NCBI RefSeq assembly: GCF_042654245.1
Contig: NZ_JBHSGI010000033.1
Location: forward strand, 124,001 to 188,000
Direction of reading: 5' to 3'
DNA: 64,000 nt
From: Seohaeicola_A nanhaiensis
GTDB lineage: Bacteria > Pseudomonadota > Alphaproteobacteria > Rhodobacterales > Rhodobacteraceae
Positions 33,303 through 41,769 of this stretch are shown in pieces. Positions within the stretch are counted from its first letter, which is position 1; each line of letters begins with the position of its first letter. The notes beneath the pieces are model-generated. The model did no database searches. It saw nothing but the letters and a program-made list of their open reading frames with translations, and was not told the origin of the DNA. The translations under genes and the position numbers were made by a program.

Positions 33303-33935
33303 ATGGCCGAACATCTGACCGTCGTCAATCACCCGCTGGTGCAGCACAAGCTGACCCTCATGCGTGACAAGGAGACGCCGACCGCGGTCTTCCGGCAGCT
33401 GCTGCGCGAGATCACCCAGCTGTTGCTCTATGAGGTCACCCGCGAACTGCCGATGACGAAGAAGCCCATCGAGACCCCGCTGGAGGAGATGGATTCGCCG
33501 ACGCTGGCGGGCAAGAAGCTGGCGCTGGTGTCGATCCTGCGGGCGGGCAACGGGATGCTGGACGGCGCGCTGGAGCTGATCCCCTCGGCCCGCGTCGGCT
33601 TTGTCGGGCTGTATCGCGACGAGGAGACGCTGCAGCCGGTGCAGTATTACTTCAAGGTGCCCGAAGCGCTGGAGGACCGGCTGGTGATCGCGGTCGATCC
33701 GATGCTGGCGACCGGCAATTCCTCGGCCGCCGCGGTCAAGCTGCTGAAGGATGCGGGCGCGAAGGACATCCGGTTCCTCTGTCTTCTGGCCGCGCCGGAA
33801 GGGGTCGCGCGGATGAAGGAGGCGCACCCGGATGTGCAGATCGTCACCGCCTCGCTGGACCGGGGGCTGAACAAGAAGGGCTATATCATGCCCGGGCTCG
33901 GAGACGCGGGCGACCGGATGTTCGGCACGAAATAG
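33303..33935 (+). CDS. upp: Uracil phosphoribosyltransferase
   Basis: Salvages uracil to UMP using PRPP. At 210 aa it has normal length: HLTVVNHPLVQHKLTLMRD, VSILRAGNGMLDGALELIPS, the PRPP loop AVDPMLATGNSSAAAVKLLK, and the uracil-binding C-terminus GYIMPGLGDAGDRMFGTK. The ATG at 33303 follows GGAAACGGAG. It is the last gene of the salvage operon and captures the uracil released by DeoA. Confidence 0.96.
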   Translation: MAEHLTVVNHPLVQHKLTLMRDKETPTAVFRQLLREITQLLLYEVTRELPMTKKPIETPLEEMDSPTLAGKKLALVSILRAGNGMLDGALELIPSARVGFVGLYRDEETLQPVQYYFKVPEALEDRLVIAVDPMLATGNSSAAAVKLLKDAGAKDIRFLCLLAAPEGVARMKEAHPDVQIVTASLDRGLNKKGYIMPGLGDAGDRMFGTK

Positions 33936-33951
33936 CCCCGGCCGGGCTTTA
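33934..33951 (+). terminator. Short terminator-like hairpin after upp
   Basis: A 5-bp stem AGCCC/GGGCT with a 5-base loop and a short TTTA tail, starting inside the upp stop codon. It is weak but correctly placed to end the nucleoside operon. Confidence 0.4.
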
Positions 33952-34001
33952 CTCATTGGGGGAATCGGGCCATCCTGCGCTATATTTCGTAGGGGGATAG
34001 C

Positions 34002-34943
34002 ATGCGGGCGGCAAGTGTTGTGGGGATGTGGCTTTTCGCGGCTGCGCTGACCGCGGGCGCCGGCATGGGGCAAGCGGCGGGCAACCCACCGGGGCCGGCC
34101 GAAATTCCGCCGTCCTCCTATTCCGAGCGACAGTATGTCGACAGCCGCGGCTGTGTGTTCATCCGTGCCGGGATTGGCGGCGTGGTGACATGGGTGCCGC
34201 AGGTGGACCGCAGCCGCGCGCCGGTCTGTGGCCGGGTGCCGTCGCTGAAGGTTGTTGTCGGGGTGCAGAAACCGGTGGCGCGGCGGGTCGTCGTCGCGGC
34301 GCCGGCGCTGCGGGTGGTGCCGCAGCATGTGTATGAGGACCGGCAGAACACGCGGAATGTGGCGGTGCCGAAGGGCTATCGTCCGGTGTGGAAAGACGAC
34401 CGGCTGAACCCGCACCGCGCCGAGCGGACGCTGGCGCCGAGCCTGGCGGTGGCAGTGCCGGCGCCGCCCAAGGGGTATCGCGGGGCCTGGCAGGACGGGC
34501 GGCTGAACACGCGGCGGGCGCAGGGCACGGCGGCGGGCGAGGCGGCGATGGGGGCGATCTGGACCGACGAGCTGCCGCGCCGGTTGCAGCCGGGGCCGCC
34601 GCCCGCGCGGGTGGTGACGGCGACGAACAACGCCCGCAACGGACGGTCGCCCTATTGGGAGCCGCCGGTGGTGGCGCGGCTGTCCACCCGGTCGGCCGTG
34701 GATGCGCCGCCGCCTGCAAAAGCCAGGCCGACCTATGTGCGGGTGGCGACCTATGCGGCGGCGGAGGAGGCGCGCGGCGTGGCCGAGGCGCTGGCGCGGA
34801 GCGGGCTGACGATGCGGCTGGGCAAGACCGGGGCGGGCGCCAGCGTGGTGCTGGCCGGACCCTATGCCGGACCGGCCGAGGCACAGGCGGCGCTGGCGGC
34901 GGTGCGGCGGGCCGGATACCGGCAGGCGGCGGTGATGCGCTGA
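34002..34943 (+). CDS. SPOR-domain exported protein with internal repeats
   Basis: A 313-residue envelope protein. It has a signal peptide at about residues 1-26, then a linker region with a short domain (YVDSRGCVFIRAGIGGVVTW with two cysteines nearby). A repeated unit appears twice, VPKGYRPVWKDDRLNPHRAE and PPKGYRGAWQDGRLNTRRAQ. The C-terminal SPOR domain (TYVRVATYAAAEEARGVAEA to RAGYRQAAVMR) binds denuded glycan strands in known members and targets proteins to the division septum. Length and composition fit a cell-division or envelope factor. It converges on the M48-like gene with 4 bases between. Confidence 0.87.
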   Translation: MRAASVVGMWLFAAALTAGAGMGQAAGNPPGPAEIPPSSYSERQYVDSRGCVFIRAGIGGVVTWVPQVDRSRAPVCGRVPSLKVVVGVQKPVARRVVVAAPALRVVPQHVYEDRQNTRNVAVPKGYRPVWKDDRLNPHRAERTLAPSLAVAVPAPPKGYRGAWQDGRLNTRRAQGTAAGEAAMGAIWTDELPRRLQPGPPPARVVTATNNARNGRSPYWEPPVVARLSTRSAVDAPPPAKARPTYVRVATYAAAEEARGVAEALARSGLTMRLGKTGAGASVVLAGPYAGPAEAQAALAAVRRAGYRQAAVMR

Positions 34944-34947
34944 GCGG

Positions 34948-35961
34948 TCAGCCGCCGCAGACGTTCTGAACCTGCACCCAGTCGCGGTCTTTGAGCACCG
35001 GGGGCGGCGACTGGCCCGCCATCGGATCGGCCTCGATCAGGCCGATCACCGATTCACCCGTGATGTCGAGCGCCATTGCATAGGGGCGCGATGGCACCTC
35101 GGCCTCGGCGAAGGCGGTGAGAAGGGTGTCGTCGGGGATCGCGGGGCGCGGTGCGGCGAGCACCTGTTCGGCGTAGCTGTCGAGCATGTCGCGGCTGACC
35201 TCGCCGGTGGTCAGCAGGCGGAAGGTTGCGGGCAGGCCGCCGGCGGCCAGCAAGTCGCCCAGCGGATCGTTCAGGGTGGCGCGGCTGCGCTCGGCCAGGA
35301 CATAGCCGGCGGCGACTGCGGGGTCTTCGAAGTCCTCGACCAGCGCCTTGTTCAGCAGGACGATGGAGCCCGGCAGGTTCAGGCTGGAGCGGACACCGGC
35401 GGGCAATACGACGATCTGGCGCACGCCGGTGCGGCGGGCGAGCCGGGCCAGCGCGGGGGCGCTGGCGGTGGTGCGGCAGGCCCGGCCCGCGACCCGTTCC
35501 AGCCGCGCGAGCAGGGCCTCGCCGATCTCCATCCGCTTGACCATGGGCACCACGTCGAGCGCGTGACGACGCATCGCACCGGGCAGCCAGAAGACCAGCA
35601 GCCCGATGACCAGGGCCGAGACCGCCAGCGTGCCGACCAGCCGCAGGCGGCCGGGGCGGGGGCGGGCGCGGTCGACGGCGAGGCGGAGCCGTTCCAGTGC
35701 GGCGATCATCTCGGTCTCGCCTTCCGCCAGTTCCAGCGTCTCGTCGGGATCGCCGTCGGGGTGGAAGATCGCGGGCAGGTCGCCGGGGTTCTCGCGCTCG
35801 ATGGCGGCGAGGGACCAGTGGGCAAGCGCCTGGTTGTGGAAATCGGAGATCGTCAGCGTGGCGTCGCCGAGGGATACCACCACCTCGCGGCGCTGGGCGT
35901 CGCGGGCGGGCCGCCAGAGGCCGGCGGCCTCGAGTCGCTGGTATTTCGTCAAAGCGGTCAT
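34948..35961 (-). CDS. Membrane protein with degenerate M48-like peptidase domain
   Basis: A 337-residue protein. The N-terminal 100 residues are soluble and include VVVSLGDATLTISDFHNQAL. One membrane helix lies at about 107-128. The rest resembles an M48 metallopeptidase: RQIVVLPAGVRSSLNLPGSI, then VLLNKALVEDFEDPAVAAGY, matching the family order of surface loop, NKxL and the zinc helix. The zinc motif HExxH is absent; its place is taken by AAGYVLAERSRA. It is therefore probably not a protease and may serve a binding or structural role. The start at 35961 matches the domain onset; the frame is open 15 codons further up. Confidence 0.78.
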   Translation of the reverse strand: MTALTKYQRLEAAGLWRPARDAQRREVVVSLGDATLTISDFHNQALAHWSLAAIERENPGDLPAIFHPDGDPDETLELAEGETEMIAALERLRLAVDRARPRPGRLRLVGTLAVSALVIGLLVFWLPGAMRRHALDVVPMVKRMEIGEALLARLERVAGRACRTTASAPALARLARRTGVRQIVVLPAGVRSSLNLPGSIVLLNKALVEDFEDPAVAAGYVLAERSRATLNDPLGDLLAAGGLPATFRLLTTGEVSRDMLDSYAEQVLAAPRPAIPDDTLLTAFAEAEVPSRPYAMALDITGESVIGLIEADPMAGQSPPPVLKDRDWVQVQNVCGG

Positions 35962-36142
35962 GTCTGGCAGGTCTGCCCGGGCCTTATGTTTTGGGCAAGG
36001 TAGCACGGGGCGCAGGGCCGGGGCAAATGGCTTGAGAATCGGTGTCCCAGCTGGGACGGGGGGTCAAGCATCTGAAATCAGGTGATTTTCGTCGAGTGAC
36101 GTTTTTGGGGGCGGTGCGGGCACTGCCGGGATTCGTTGCCCC

Positions 36143-36364
36143 TCAGTGGCGGCCGGAGAGGTAGAACATCGCTTCGATCACGGATTCACCGCAGGAGAAC
36201 CCATCGGGGTGCATGTCCATCAGGCCAAGCGCGAAGTCGCGGCGGTCCTGTTCGGCGGTCCAGGCATCGGCGGCGTCGCTGGGCGGGCTCTCGGTCGCGC
36301 GGGCGGGAAGCGGCGGCAACCACGTTGGCGGGCGGAAGCGGAAGAAGAAGGCGGCGGCGGTCAT
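36143..36364 (-). CDS. Small hypothetical protein, 73 aa
   Basis: A 73-residue protein of unknown function. The N-terminus is hydrophobic and aromatic (TAAAFFFRFRPPTWLPPLPA), the middle polar, and the C-terminus DGFSCGESVIEAMFYLSGRH is well structured. AAGGATC stands 7 bases before the ATG, supporting real translation. The gene is isolated, with 181 bases to the upstream end and 156 to the LysR gene on the other side. No membrane anchor or known motif is clear. Confidence 0.6.
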   Translation of the reverse strand: MTAAAFFFRFRPPTWLPPLPARATESPPSDAADAWTAEQDRRDFALGLMDMHPDGFSCGESVIEAMFYLSGRH

Positions 36365-36520
36365 GGCGGGGATCCTTGTGCAGGGTGGCGTTGCAGGGAT
36401 GATCGCGCGACTCGGGCCGTTGTGGTATCCGCAGAGACATTGAGCGGCTCTTCAGGGATGAAGAGCCGCCTCGGGCGGCAACGGACGGACATTCAGGGCC
36501 CATTGCGGGGGGATTGCACC

Positions 36521-37471
36521 ATGACGGGCGCATTCGACGACTGGTCCGGCCTGCGGGTGTTCCTGGCTGTCCTGCGCTGCGGGTCTACGCTGGCCGCCTC
36601 GCGCGACCTCGGGATGTCGCAGCCGACCGTGACCCGGCGGATCGACGCGCTGGAGCACAGCCTGTCGCTGAAGCTGTTCGAGCGGGATACGCGGGGCTTT
36701 CGCCCGACGCGGGACGCCCTGCGCCTGCAGCCGCTGGCCGAGGCGGTGGAACAGGCGATGGCGGCGTTTGTCGACGGCGCGACGGCGGCGCGCCAGACGA
36801 TGCTGGAGCCGATCCGCATCACGGCGCCCCGGCTCAACTTCTCGCCGCTGTTCACCGCGATCCTGGCCGAGTTCAGCGCCCAGCACCCGGGAGTCCGCTT
36901 TGGTCTGATCTCGTCCTATGCGCTGCTTGACCTTGCCGGAGGAGAGGCGGACGTCGCCATCCGGATCGCGCGGCGGATCAGCGACGAGCGGCTGATCTGT
37001 TCGAAGCTGACGGATGTGACCTCGACGCTGTTTGCCTCGCGCGGCTATGCCGAGACCCGTGGGCTGCCCCGGTCCGAGCGCGACTTTGCCGGGCATTCCT
37101 TTGTGGTCTACGATCCGTCACCCAGCCCGGACGGGCTGAACGCCTGGCTGATGAAGCGGATTTCGCCCGATCAGATCGTGTCGCGCAGCCAGGATGCGGA
37201 ATCGGTCTGTGCGGCCATCGCGGCGGGGCTGGGCATCGGTCCGGTGCCGACCTCGCTGGCGGTGGATTATCCGGCGATGATGCCCTGCTTTCCGCCGCCT
37301 CAGGAGGTGACGGTTCATTCGTGGCTGTGCATCGCCCAGGACGCCTGGCGGCGGCCGGAGGTGAAGGCCTTTGCCGCCTTCTTTGCGCCGCGCTTTCGCG
37401 AGGGCTATGCCGCGCACAAGGCCGAGGGCGAGCGCCGGTGGGCGCTTACGATCCCTTCGCGATCTTCCTGA
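36521..37471 (+). CDS. LysR-family transcriptional regulator
   Basis: A 316-residue regulator. The N-terminal winged helix-turn-helix is WSGLRVFLAVLRCGSTLAAS, then RDLGMSQPTVTRRIDALEHS and LFERDTRGFRPT. The substrate-binding domain follows (PIRITAPRLNFSPLFTAILA, GEADVAIRIARRISDERLI, AAIAAGLGIGPVP). The target is not obvious: it converges on an acyl-CoA synthetase gene and is not divergent from any metabolic gene. Its last 26 bases overlap the end of that synthetase gene. Confidence 0.92.
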   Translation: MTGAFDDWSGLRVFLAVLRCGSTLAASRDLGMSQPTVTRRIDALEHSLSLKLFERDTRGFRPTRDALRLQPLAEAVEQAMAAFVDGATAARQTMLEPIRITAPRLNFSPLFTAILAEFSAQHPGVRFGLISSYALLDLAGGEADVAIRIARRISDERLICSKLTDVTSTLFASRGYAETRGLPRSERDFAGHSFVVYDPSPSPDGLNAWLMKRISPDQIVSRSQDAESVCAAIAAGLGIGPVPTSLAVDYPAMMPCFPPPQEVTVHSWLCIAQDAWRRPEVKAFAAFFAPRFREGYAAHKAEGERRWALTIPSRSS

Positions 37472-39071
37472 GTTCGAATTTCTGGATCTTGCCGGTGGAG
37501 GTTTTCGGCAACTCCTGGAAGACGACGGCCTTGGGGGTCTTGAAGCCGGCGAGGTGCTGGCGGCAGTAGGTCATGAGGGCGGCGGCATCCGCTGTTGCGC
37601 CGGGTTTCAGTTCGACAAAGGCGCAGGGGACTTCGCCCCATTTCTCGTCCGGCTTGGCCACCACGGCGGCGAGGTTCACGTCGGGGTGGCCCATGAGCAC
37701 GCCCTCGACCTCGACCGAGGAAATGTTCTCGCCGCCCGAGATGATGATGTCCTTGGCGCGGTCGGAGATCTGGATGTAGCCGTCGGGATGCTGGACCGCG
37801 ATGTCGCCCGAGCGGAAGTAGCCGCCCTTGAAGGCGTCGGCGGTCGCCTCGGGGTTCTTGTAATAGCCTTTCATCACGCCATTGCCGCGGATCGCGATTT
37901 CGCCCTGGGTCTTGCCGTCCATCGGGACCTGCGCGCCGGTGTCGTCCACCACGGTGATATGTTCGAAGATCGGCATGGCGACGCCCTGGCGGGCCTTGAT
38001 CGCGGCGCGTTCAGACCCGCGCAGGCCTTCCCATTGCGCGCCCCAGGTGCATTCGGTAGCGGGGCCGTAGGTCTCGGTCAGGCCGTAGACCTGGGTGATG
38101 TTGAAGCCCATCGGTTCGATCTTGGCGAGCGTCGCTGGGGCGGGGGGCGCGCCGGCGGTGAAAACCTCGACGGTCTGATCGAAGCTGCGGCGCTGGTCGG
38201 GCGGCGCGTTGATCAGCATGTTGAGCACGATGGGCGCGCCGCCGAAATGGGTCACGCCCTCGTCGGCGATGGCGTCGAAGATGGCCGGGGCGGTGATGTC
38301 GCGGCAGCAGACCAGCCGGCCGCCGACCATCGGCATCATCCAGGTGTGGCACCAGCCGTTGCAGTGAAACAGCGGCACGATGGTAAGGTAGCGGGGCCGG
38401 AGCACCATGCGCCAGCTGATCACCTGACCCATCGCGTTCAGGTAGGCGCCGCGGTGGTGATAGACGACGCCCTTGGGCCGGCCCGTGGTGCCGGAGGTGT
38501 AGTTGAGCGCGATGCTTTCCCATTCGTCCTGCGGCATGATCCAGTCGAAGGCGGGGTCGGCGGCGGCGAGCATGTCCTCGTAGGTCGGGTGGCGTGTGGT
38601 GGCGGGGTGGCCGCCGTGGGCGTCGGGCACCTCGACCAGGAGCGGTTTGGGGGCATCCATCTGAGCGATGGCGGCCTCGGCGAGGGGGATGAACTGGGTA
38701 TCGGCGAGCACCACCTTCGCGCCGCCATGGTCGAGGATATAGGAGACGGTGTCGGTTTCGAGCCGCGTGTTGATCGTGTTGAGGATCGCGCCGCAGGCAG
38801 GCACGCCGAAATGCGCCTCGGCCTGGGCGGGCAGGTTGGGGATGAGGGTGGCCACCACGTTGCCGGGTTTCACGCCTTTCGCGGCAAGCGCGGACGCGAG
38901 GCGGGTCACGCGGTCGGTATATTCCGCGTAGGTCTTGCGATGGGGGCCGTAGACGACGGCAAGTTCGTCCGGATAGATGCGCGCAGCGCGGCGCAGGGCC
39001 GAGAGCGGAGTCAGCGGGACGTAATTTGCGCGCGTACGCTCCAGCCCCGTCTCGTCTGCCATCCAGCCCAT
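37446..39071 (-). CDS. Acyl-CoA synthetase (AMP-forming), medium/long-chain type
   Basis: Activates a carboxylic acid to its CoA ester. At 541 aa it is an adenylate-forming enzyme with P-loop ALNYTSGTTGRPKGVVYHHR, VYGLTETYGPA, YFRSGDIAV, DRAKDIIISGGENISS, and the C-terminal catalytic lysine in LPKTSTGKIQKFELRK. The sequence before the P-loop (VPLTPLSALRRAARIYPDEL) is that of fatty acid or alkanoate-CoA ligases; a DmdB-like role (methylmercaptopropionate) is possible but unproven. The start at 39071 follows GGGAGAGGG. Convergent overlap of 26 bp with the LysR gene. Confidence 0.9.
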   Translation of the reverse strand: MGWMADETGLERTRANYVPLTPLSALRRAARIYPDELAVVYGPHRKTYAEYTDRVTRLASALAAKGVKPGNVVATLIPNLPAQAEAHFGVPACGAILNTINTRLETDTVSYILDHGGAKVVLADTQFIPLAEAAIAQMDAPKPLLVEVPDAHGGHPATTRHPTYEDMLAAADPAFDWIMPQDEWESIALNYTSGTTGRPKGVVYHHRGAYLNAMGQVISWRMVLRPRYLTIVPLFHCNGWCHTWMMPMVGGRLVCCRDITAPAIFDAIADEGVTHFGGAPIVLNMLINAPPDQRRSFDQTVEVFTAGAPPAPATLAKIEPMGFNITQVYGLTETYGPATECTWGAQWEGLRGSERAAIKARQGVAMPIFEHITVVDDTGAQVPMDGKTQGEIAIRGNGVMKGYYKNPEATADAFKGGYFRSGDIAVQHPDGYIQISDRAKDIIISGGENISSVEVEGVLMGHPDVNLAAVVAKPDEKWGEVPCAFVELKPGATADAAALMTYCRQHLAGFKTPKAVVFQELPKTSTGKIQKFELRKIAKGS

Positions 39072-39146
39072 CGCACCCTCTCCCAAAATCTGCCGATGTC
39101 GTAATGAGGCCAGATATTGCGCCGGGGCCGGTGCAAAGAAAAGCCC

Positions 39147-40055
39147 ATGAATACCGATACGAATGGACAGACCCTGCAGGCCGCGCTGCTGATGGTGGCG
39201 GCGATGGCGATCATCGGGGTGATCGACAATTACATCGCGCGGCTGGCCGGAGAGATCGGCCTGTGGCAGTTCCATTTCACCCGGGGGCTGATGACCGTGC
39301 CGCTGGTGACGCTGATGTCGCTGGCCGGCTTCGGGACGATGCGGCCGCTGCGGCCCTGGCGGGTGGTGCTGCGCAGCCTGCTCGCCGCGACGGCGATGCT
39401 GTGCTACTTCGGCGCGCTGGGGCTGCTGCCGATCGCGCAGGTGCTGGCGGGGCTATATACCTCGCCCATCTTCATCGTGGTGATCACCGGGCTGTTCCTG
39501 CGGGTGCGGATCGGGCCCTGGCGGGTGCTGGCGGTGGCGATCGGCTTTGCGGGGACGCTGTTCGTGCTGCAGCCCGATCCGGCGAACTTCCGGCTGGCGA
39601 TCCTGCTGCCGGTGGCGGGCGGGCTGTTCTATGCGCTGAGCGCCATCGCCACGCGCAGCCTCTGCGCGGGCGAGAGCACGGTGGTGCTGCTGGGCGGGGC
39701 GATGCTGGCGCTGATGCTGCTGGGGGCGGGCGGGCTGGTCTGGCTGGCGCTGTTCCCGGTCGAGGCGGCGCCGGGGGCGGAGGGGTTTCTGCAGCGCGGC
39801 TGGGTCTGGCCGATGCCGCAGGCGCTGCCCTGGGTGGTGGTGCAGGCGGTCGGATCGGTCGGGGCGGTGTTCCTGATCACGCGGGCCTACCAGCTGGGCG
39901 AGCCGTCGCTGGTCGGGGTGTTCGAGTATTCGGTGATGATCTTCGGCCCGCTTTACGCGGTGCTGGTCTTTGCCCAGGGCATCGGGCCGTGGCAGGGGCT
40001 GGGGATCGGCCTGATCGTGCTGGCGGGCGCGATTATCGCGGTCAGGAGCCGGTAG
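39147..40055 (+). CDS. EamA-family (drug/metabolite) transporter
   Basis: A 302-residue inner-membrane protein with ten membrane helices in two EamA repeats: first repeat near residues 10-135 (VDNYI-like IIGVIDNYIARLAG, YFGALGLLPIAQVLAGLYTS), second near 150-300 (AVFLITRAYQLGEPSLVGVF, EYSVMIFGPLYAVLVF). The substrate is unknown; relatives export amino acids, purines or sugars. It diverges from the acyl-CoA synthetase gene and overlaps the end of the convergent kinase gene by 14 bp. Confidence 0.9.
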   Translation: MNTDTNGQTLQAALLMVAAMAIIGVIDNYIARLAGEIGLWQFHFTRGLMTVPLVTLMSLAGFGTMRPLRPWRVVLRSLLAATAMLCYFGALGLLPIAQVLAGLYTSPIFIVVITGLFLRVRIGPWRVLAVAIGFAGTLFVLQPDPANFRLAILLPVAGGLFYALSAIATRSLCAGESTVVLLGGAMLALMLLGAGGLVWLALFPVEAAPGAEGFLQRGWVWPMPQALPWVVVQAVGSVGAVFLITRAYQLGEPSLVGVFEYSVMIFGPLYAVLVFAQGIGPWQGLGIGLIVLAGAIIAVRSR

Positions 40056-41049
40056 CGAGGATTTGGTCGGCCGGCAGATCGATCCGGGCGATCAGACCCT
40101 CGGGGCGGTAGTCGAGGTCGATGATGCCGCCAAGCGAGCCGGCCAACACATGCGTGAGCAGCTGGGTGCCGAAGCCGGTGTCGGAGGGCGCCGTGACGGG
40201 CGGGCCGTTGGTTTCGGTCCAGGTGAGGACCAGTCGTTTGGTGTCGTCGCCCTCCAGCGTCCATGCGACGGCGACCTGGCCGGCGGGACTGGAGAGGGCG
40301 CCGTATTTGGCGGCGTTGGTCGACAGTTCGTGCAGCACGCGAATCATGCTCTGCACTTCCTTGGGATTCAGCGCGAGATCGGGGCCCTTGATCCAGATGC
40401 GCCGCTTTCCATCCTCGTCATAGGGGGCTGCGGCGGCCTGAACGAGGGAGGTCAGCGAGGTGCCCTGCCACTGGGCGTCGAGCAGCAGGCCGTGGGCGCG
40501 GCCCAGGGCCGAGAGACGGCCGATGAAGGAATCGCGCAGCGGCTGGGCGGCGCCGCGCAGGCTTTGCCGGGCCAGCGACTGGACGAGGGTCAGCACGTTC
40601 TTGACGCGGTGGTTCAGTTCCTTGACCAGGATGGACTGCAGCCGCTCGGTGCGTTTGCGTTCGGTGATGCTGTTGAACAGGACGCCGACCCGGTAGAGAC
40701 AAGGATCATCGAAGGGGAAAGCGAAGACCTCGTATTCTTCGCCCAGTGCGGCGGCGGCGGCCTCGAAGCGGATGGACTGGCCGGTTTTGGCGACATCGCC
40801 GTAGGTCCGGAACCAGTGGTCTTCGTGGGTCGGGTGATGCTCGCGCATGGTTTTGGTGGTGGCGTCTTTCAGGCCGGTCTGCTGTTCGAAAGCGGCGTTG
40901 ACCTCGACGAAGCGGTAGTCGACCGGAATTCCCTTAGGGTCGAAGACCATTTCGATGACGCAGAAACCCTGGTCGATCGCGTTGAACAGCTGGCGGTAGC
41001 GGATGCCGTGATTGGCTGCCTGGGGATCGTTCCTGATATGAGACGTCAC
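40042..41049 (-). CDS. PAS-containing HWE-family sensor histidine kinase
   Basis: A soluble sensor kinase. The N-terminal PAS domain has YRQLFNAIDQGFCVIEMVFD and then DYRFVEVNAAFEQQTG. The kinase core is HWE type: phosphoacceptor His in VKELNHRVKNVLTLVQSLAR, and N-box VLHELSTNAAKYGALS followed by LTWTETNGP with the W-E signature. There is no membrane segment, so it senses a cytoplasmic cue. The start is uncertain: GTG at 41049 (335 aa) is my choice, but the frame is open to 41130. No response regulator gene is adjacent. Confidence 0.88.
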   Translation of the reverse strand: MTSHIRNDPQAANHGIRYRQLFNAIDQGFCVIEMVFDPKGIPVDYRFVEVNAAFEQQTGLKDATTKTMREHHPTHEDHWFRTYGDVAKTGQSIRFEAAAAALGEEYEVFAFPFDDPCLYRVGVLFNSITERKRTERLQSILVKELNHRVKNVLTLVQSLARQSLRGAAQPLRDSFIGRLSALGRAHGLLLDAQWQGTSLTSLVQAAAAPYDEDGKRRIWIKGPDLALNPKEVQSMIRVLHELSTNAAKYGALSSPAGQVAVAWTLEGDDTKRLVLTWTETNGPPVTAPSDTGFGTQLLTHVLAGSLGGIIDLDYRPEGLIARIDLPADQILATGS

Positions 41050-41292
41050 CGGCACAGTTCCCAATGTGAGATGGTTCTGCGTAGAAACGCGCGCAGTCCG
41101 TGCAGGCCAAACCGCTTGGCTTTGGAACAAATGTAGTCCGCTTGATGTGATGTTCCAACAGCAATGAATGGAATTTTCGAATATTAGGGAACCCTTTGTA
41201 AAGTATGATCATTTTATGGCCCACCCTTGCCGGGATAGCCAGCGGGATGATTCCTTTTGATCTGCGGAGCGTTGCCGGATTAGGGTCCTGTC

Positions 41293-41328
41293 CATGATCC
41301 TGAGCCCCGGACGCGGTTACGTCTTCGC
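41293..41328 (+). repeat. Direct repeat, left copy (sulfotransferase 5' end)
   Basis: 36 bases matching 41940-41975 with a single mismatch (C at 41324, T at 41971). The right copy covers the start codon and first codons of the intact sulfotransferase gene. Weaker similarity continues upstream to about 41242 (matching 41879 onward). The two copies bracket a low-GC segment with broken genes. Confidence 0.9.
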
Positions 41329-41339
41329 TTCTATCTAAA
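41295..41339 (+). pseudogene. Relic of a sulfotransferase gene start
   Basis: Fifteen codons encoding MILSPGRGYVFASI and a stop. The first 11 residues are identical to the N-terminus of the intact sulfotransferase at 41942 (MILSPGRGYVF), after which the reading is cut by TAA. It is the left flank of the island and too short to function. It marks either a duplicated target or a second gene copy that was mostly lost. Confidence 0.7.
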
Positions 41340-41451
41340 GGAGGGCGCAGAGGCAGCGCAAAGCGACCGCGGAAAAGTTCGGGACAGATCGGGGCGTATG
41401 ACGGCAGGGCTTGAAGCCTTCATTCCGGAGAGAGGATGCGCATCGGGCGGC

Positions 41452-41769
41452 TCACTCCACCTTCCAGCGGCCCCAGCCGTCGAGATCGCTGTCGCGCTTG
41501 TTCGGATAGAATTTCTTTTTATGGGTCAATTCGTAGAAGAGAATTCCATCAATTCCCCTGATGTCTTTTCTCGCCACAGGCCGACGCCACATGCGCATGA
41601 ACGCTTCGTCGTATTCGTCTCCCCATCTCTCTAAAAAATCTTCAATGAATTCTATGTCCTGGCCATCTCACGGAAAGATTACGTCAAAAAATTCCGGTTC
41701 CGCATCAAAGCAATCATAGGCGCAGTTGAGAGCGCCATCGACTATGAGGATCGTTCTAAAAGTCTTCAT
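41452..41769 (-). pseudogene. Hypothetical gene with one in-frame TGA at codon 34
   Basis: Leftward frame of 106 codons from ATG at 41769 to TGA at 41452, broken only by a TGA at 41668-41670. Before the stop: MKTFRTILIVDGALNCAYDC then FDAEPEFFDVIFP. After it: DGQDIEFIEDFLERWGDEYD, EAFMRMWRRPVARKDI, GIDGILFYELTHKKKFYPNK, RDSDLDGWGRWKVE. Both halves are protein-like and in the same frame, so a single nonsense change is the simplest reading. GC is about 40-45 percent, far below the neighbours, which indicates transfer. I do not know the function. The ATG overlaps the stop of a truncated gene upstream. Confidence 0.7.

Noticed and set aside
41398..41634. Rightward frame of 78 codons in the low-GC island
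   Set aside because: It is antisense to the well-patterned leftward pseudogene and shows no protein-like pattern or ribosome binding site.
41668..41670. TGA read as selenocysteine
   Set aside because: There is no sign of a selenoprotein family or an adjacent SECIS-like hairpin; the partner gene is truncated too, so decay is the simpler reading.
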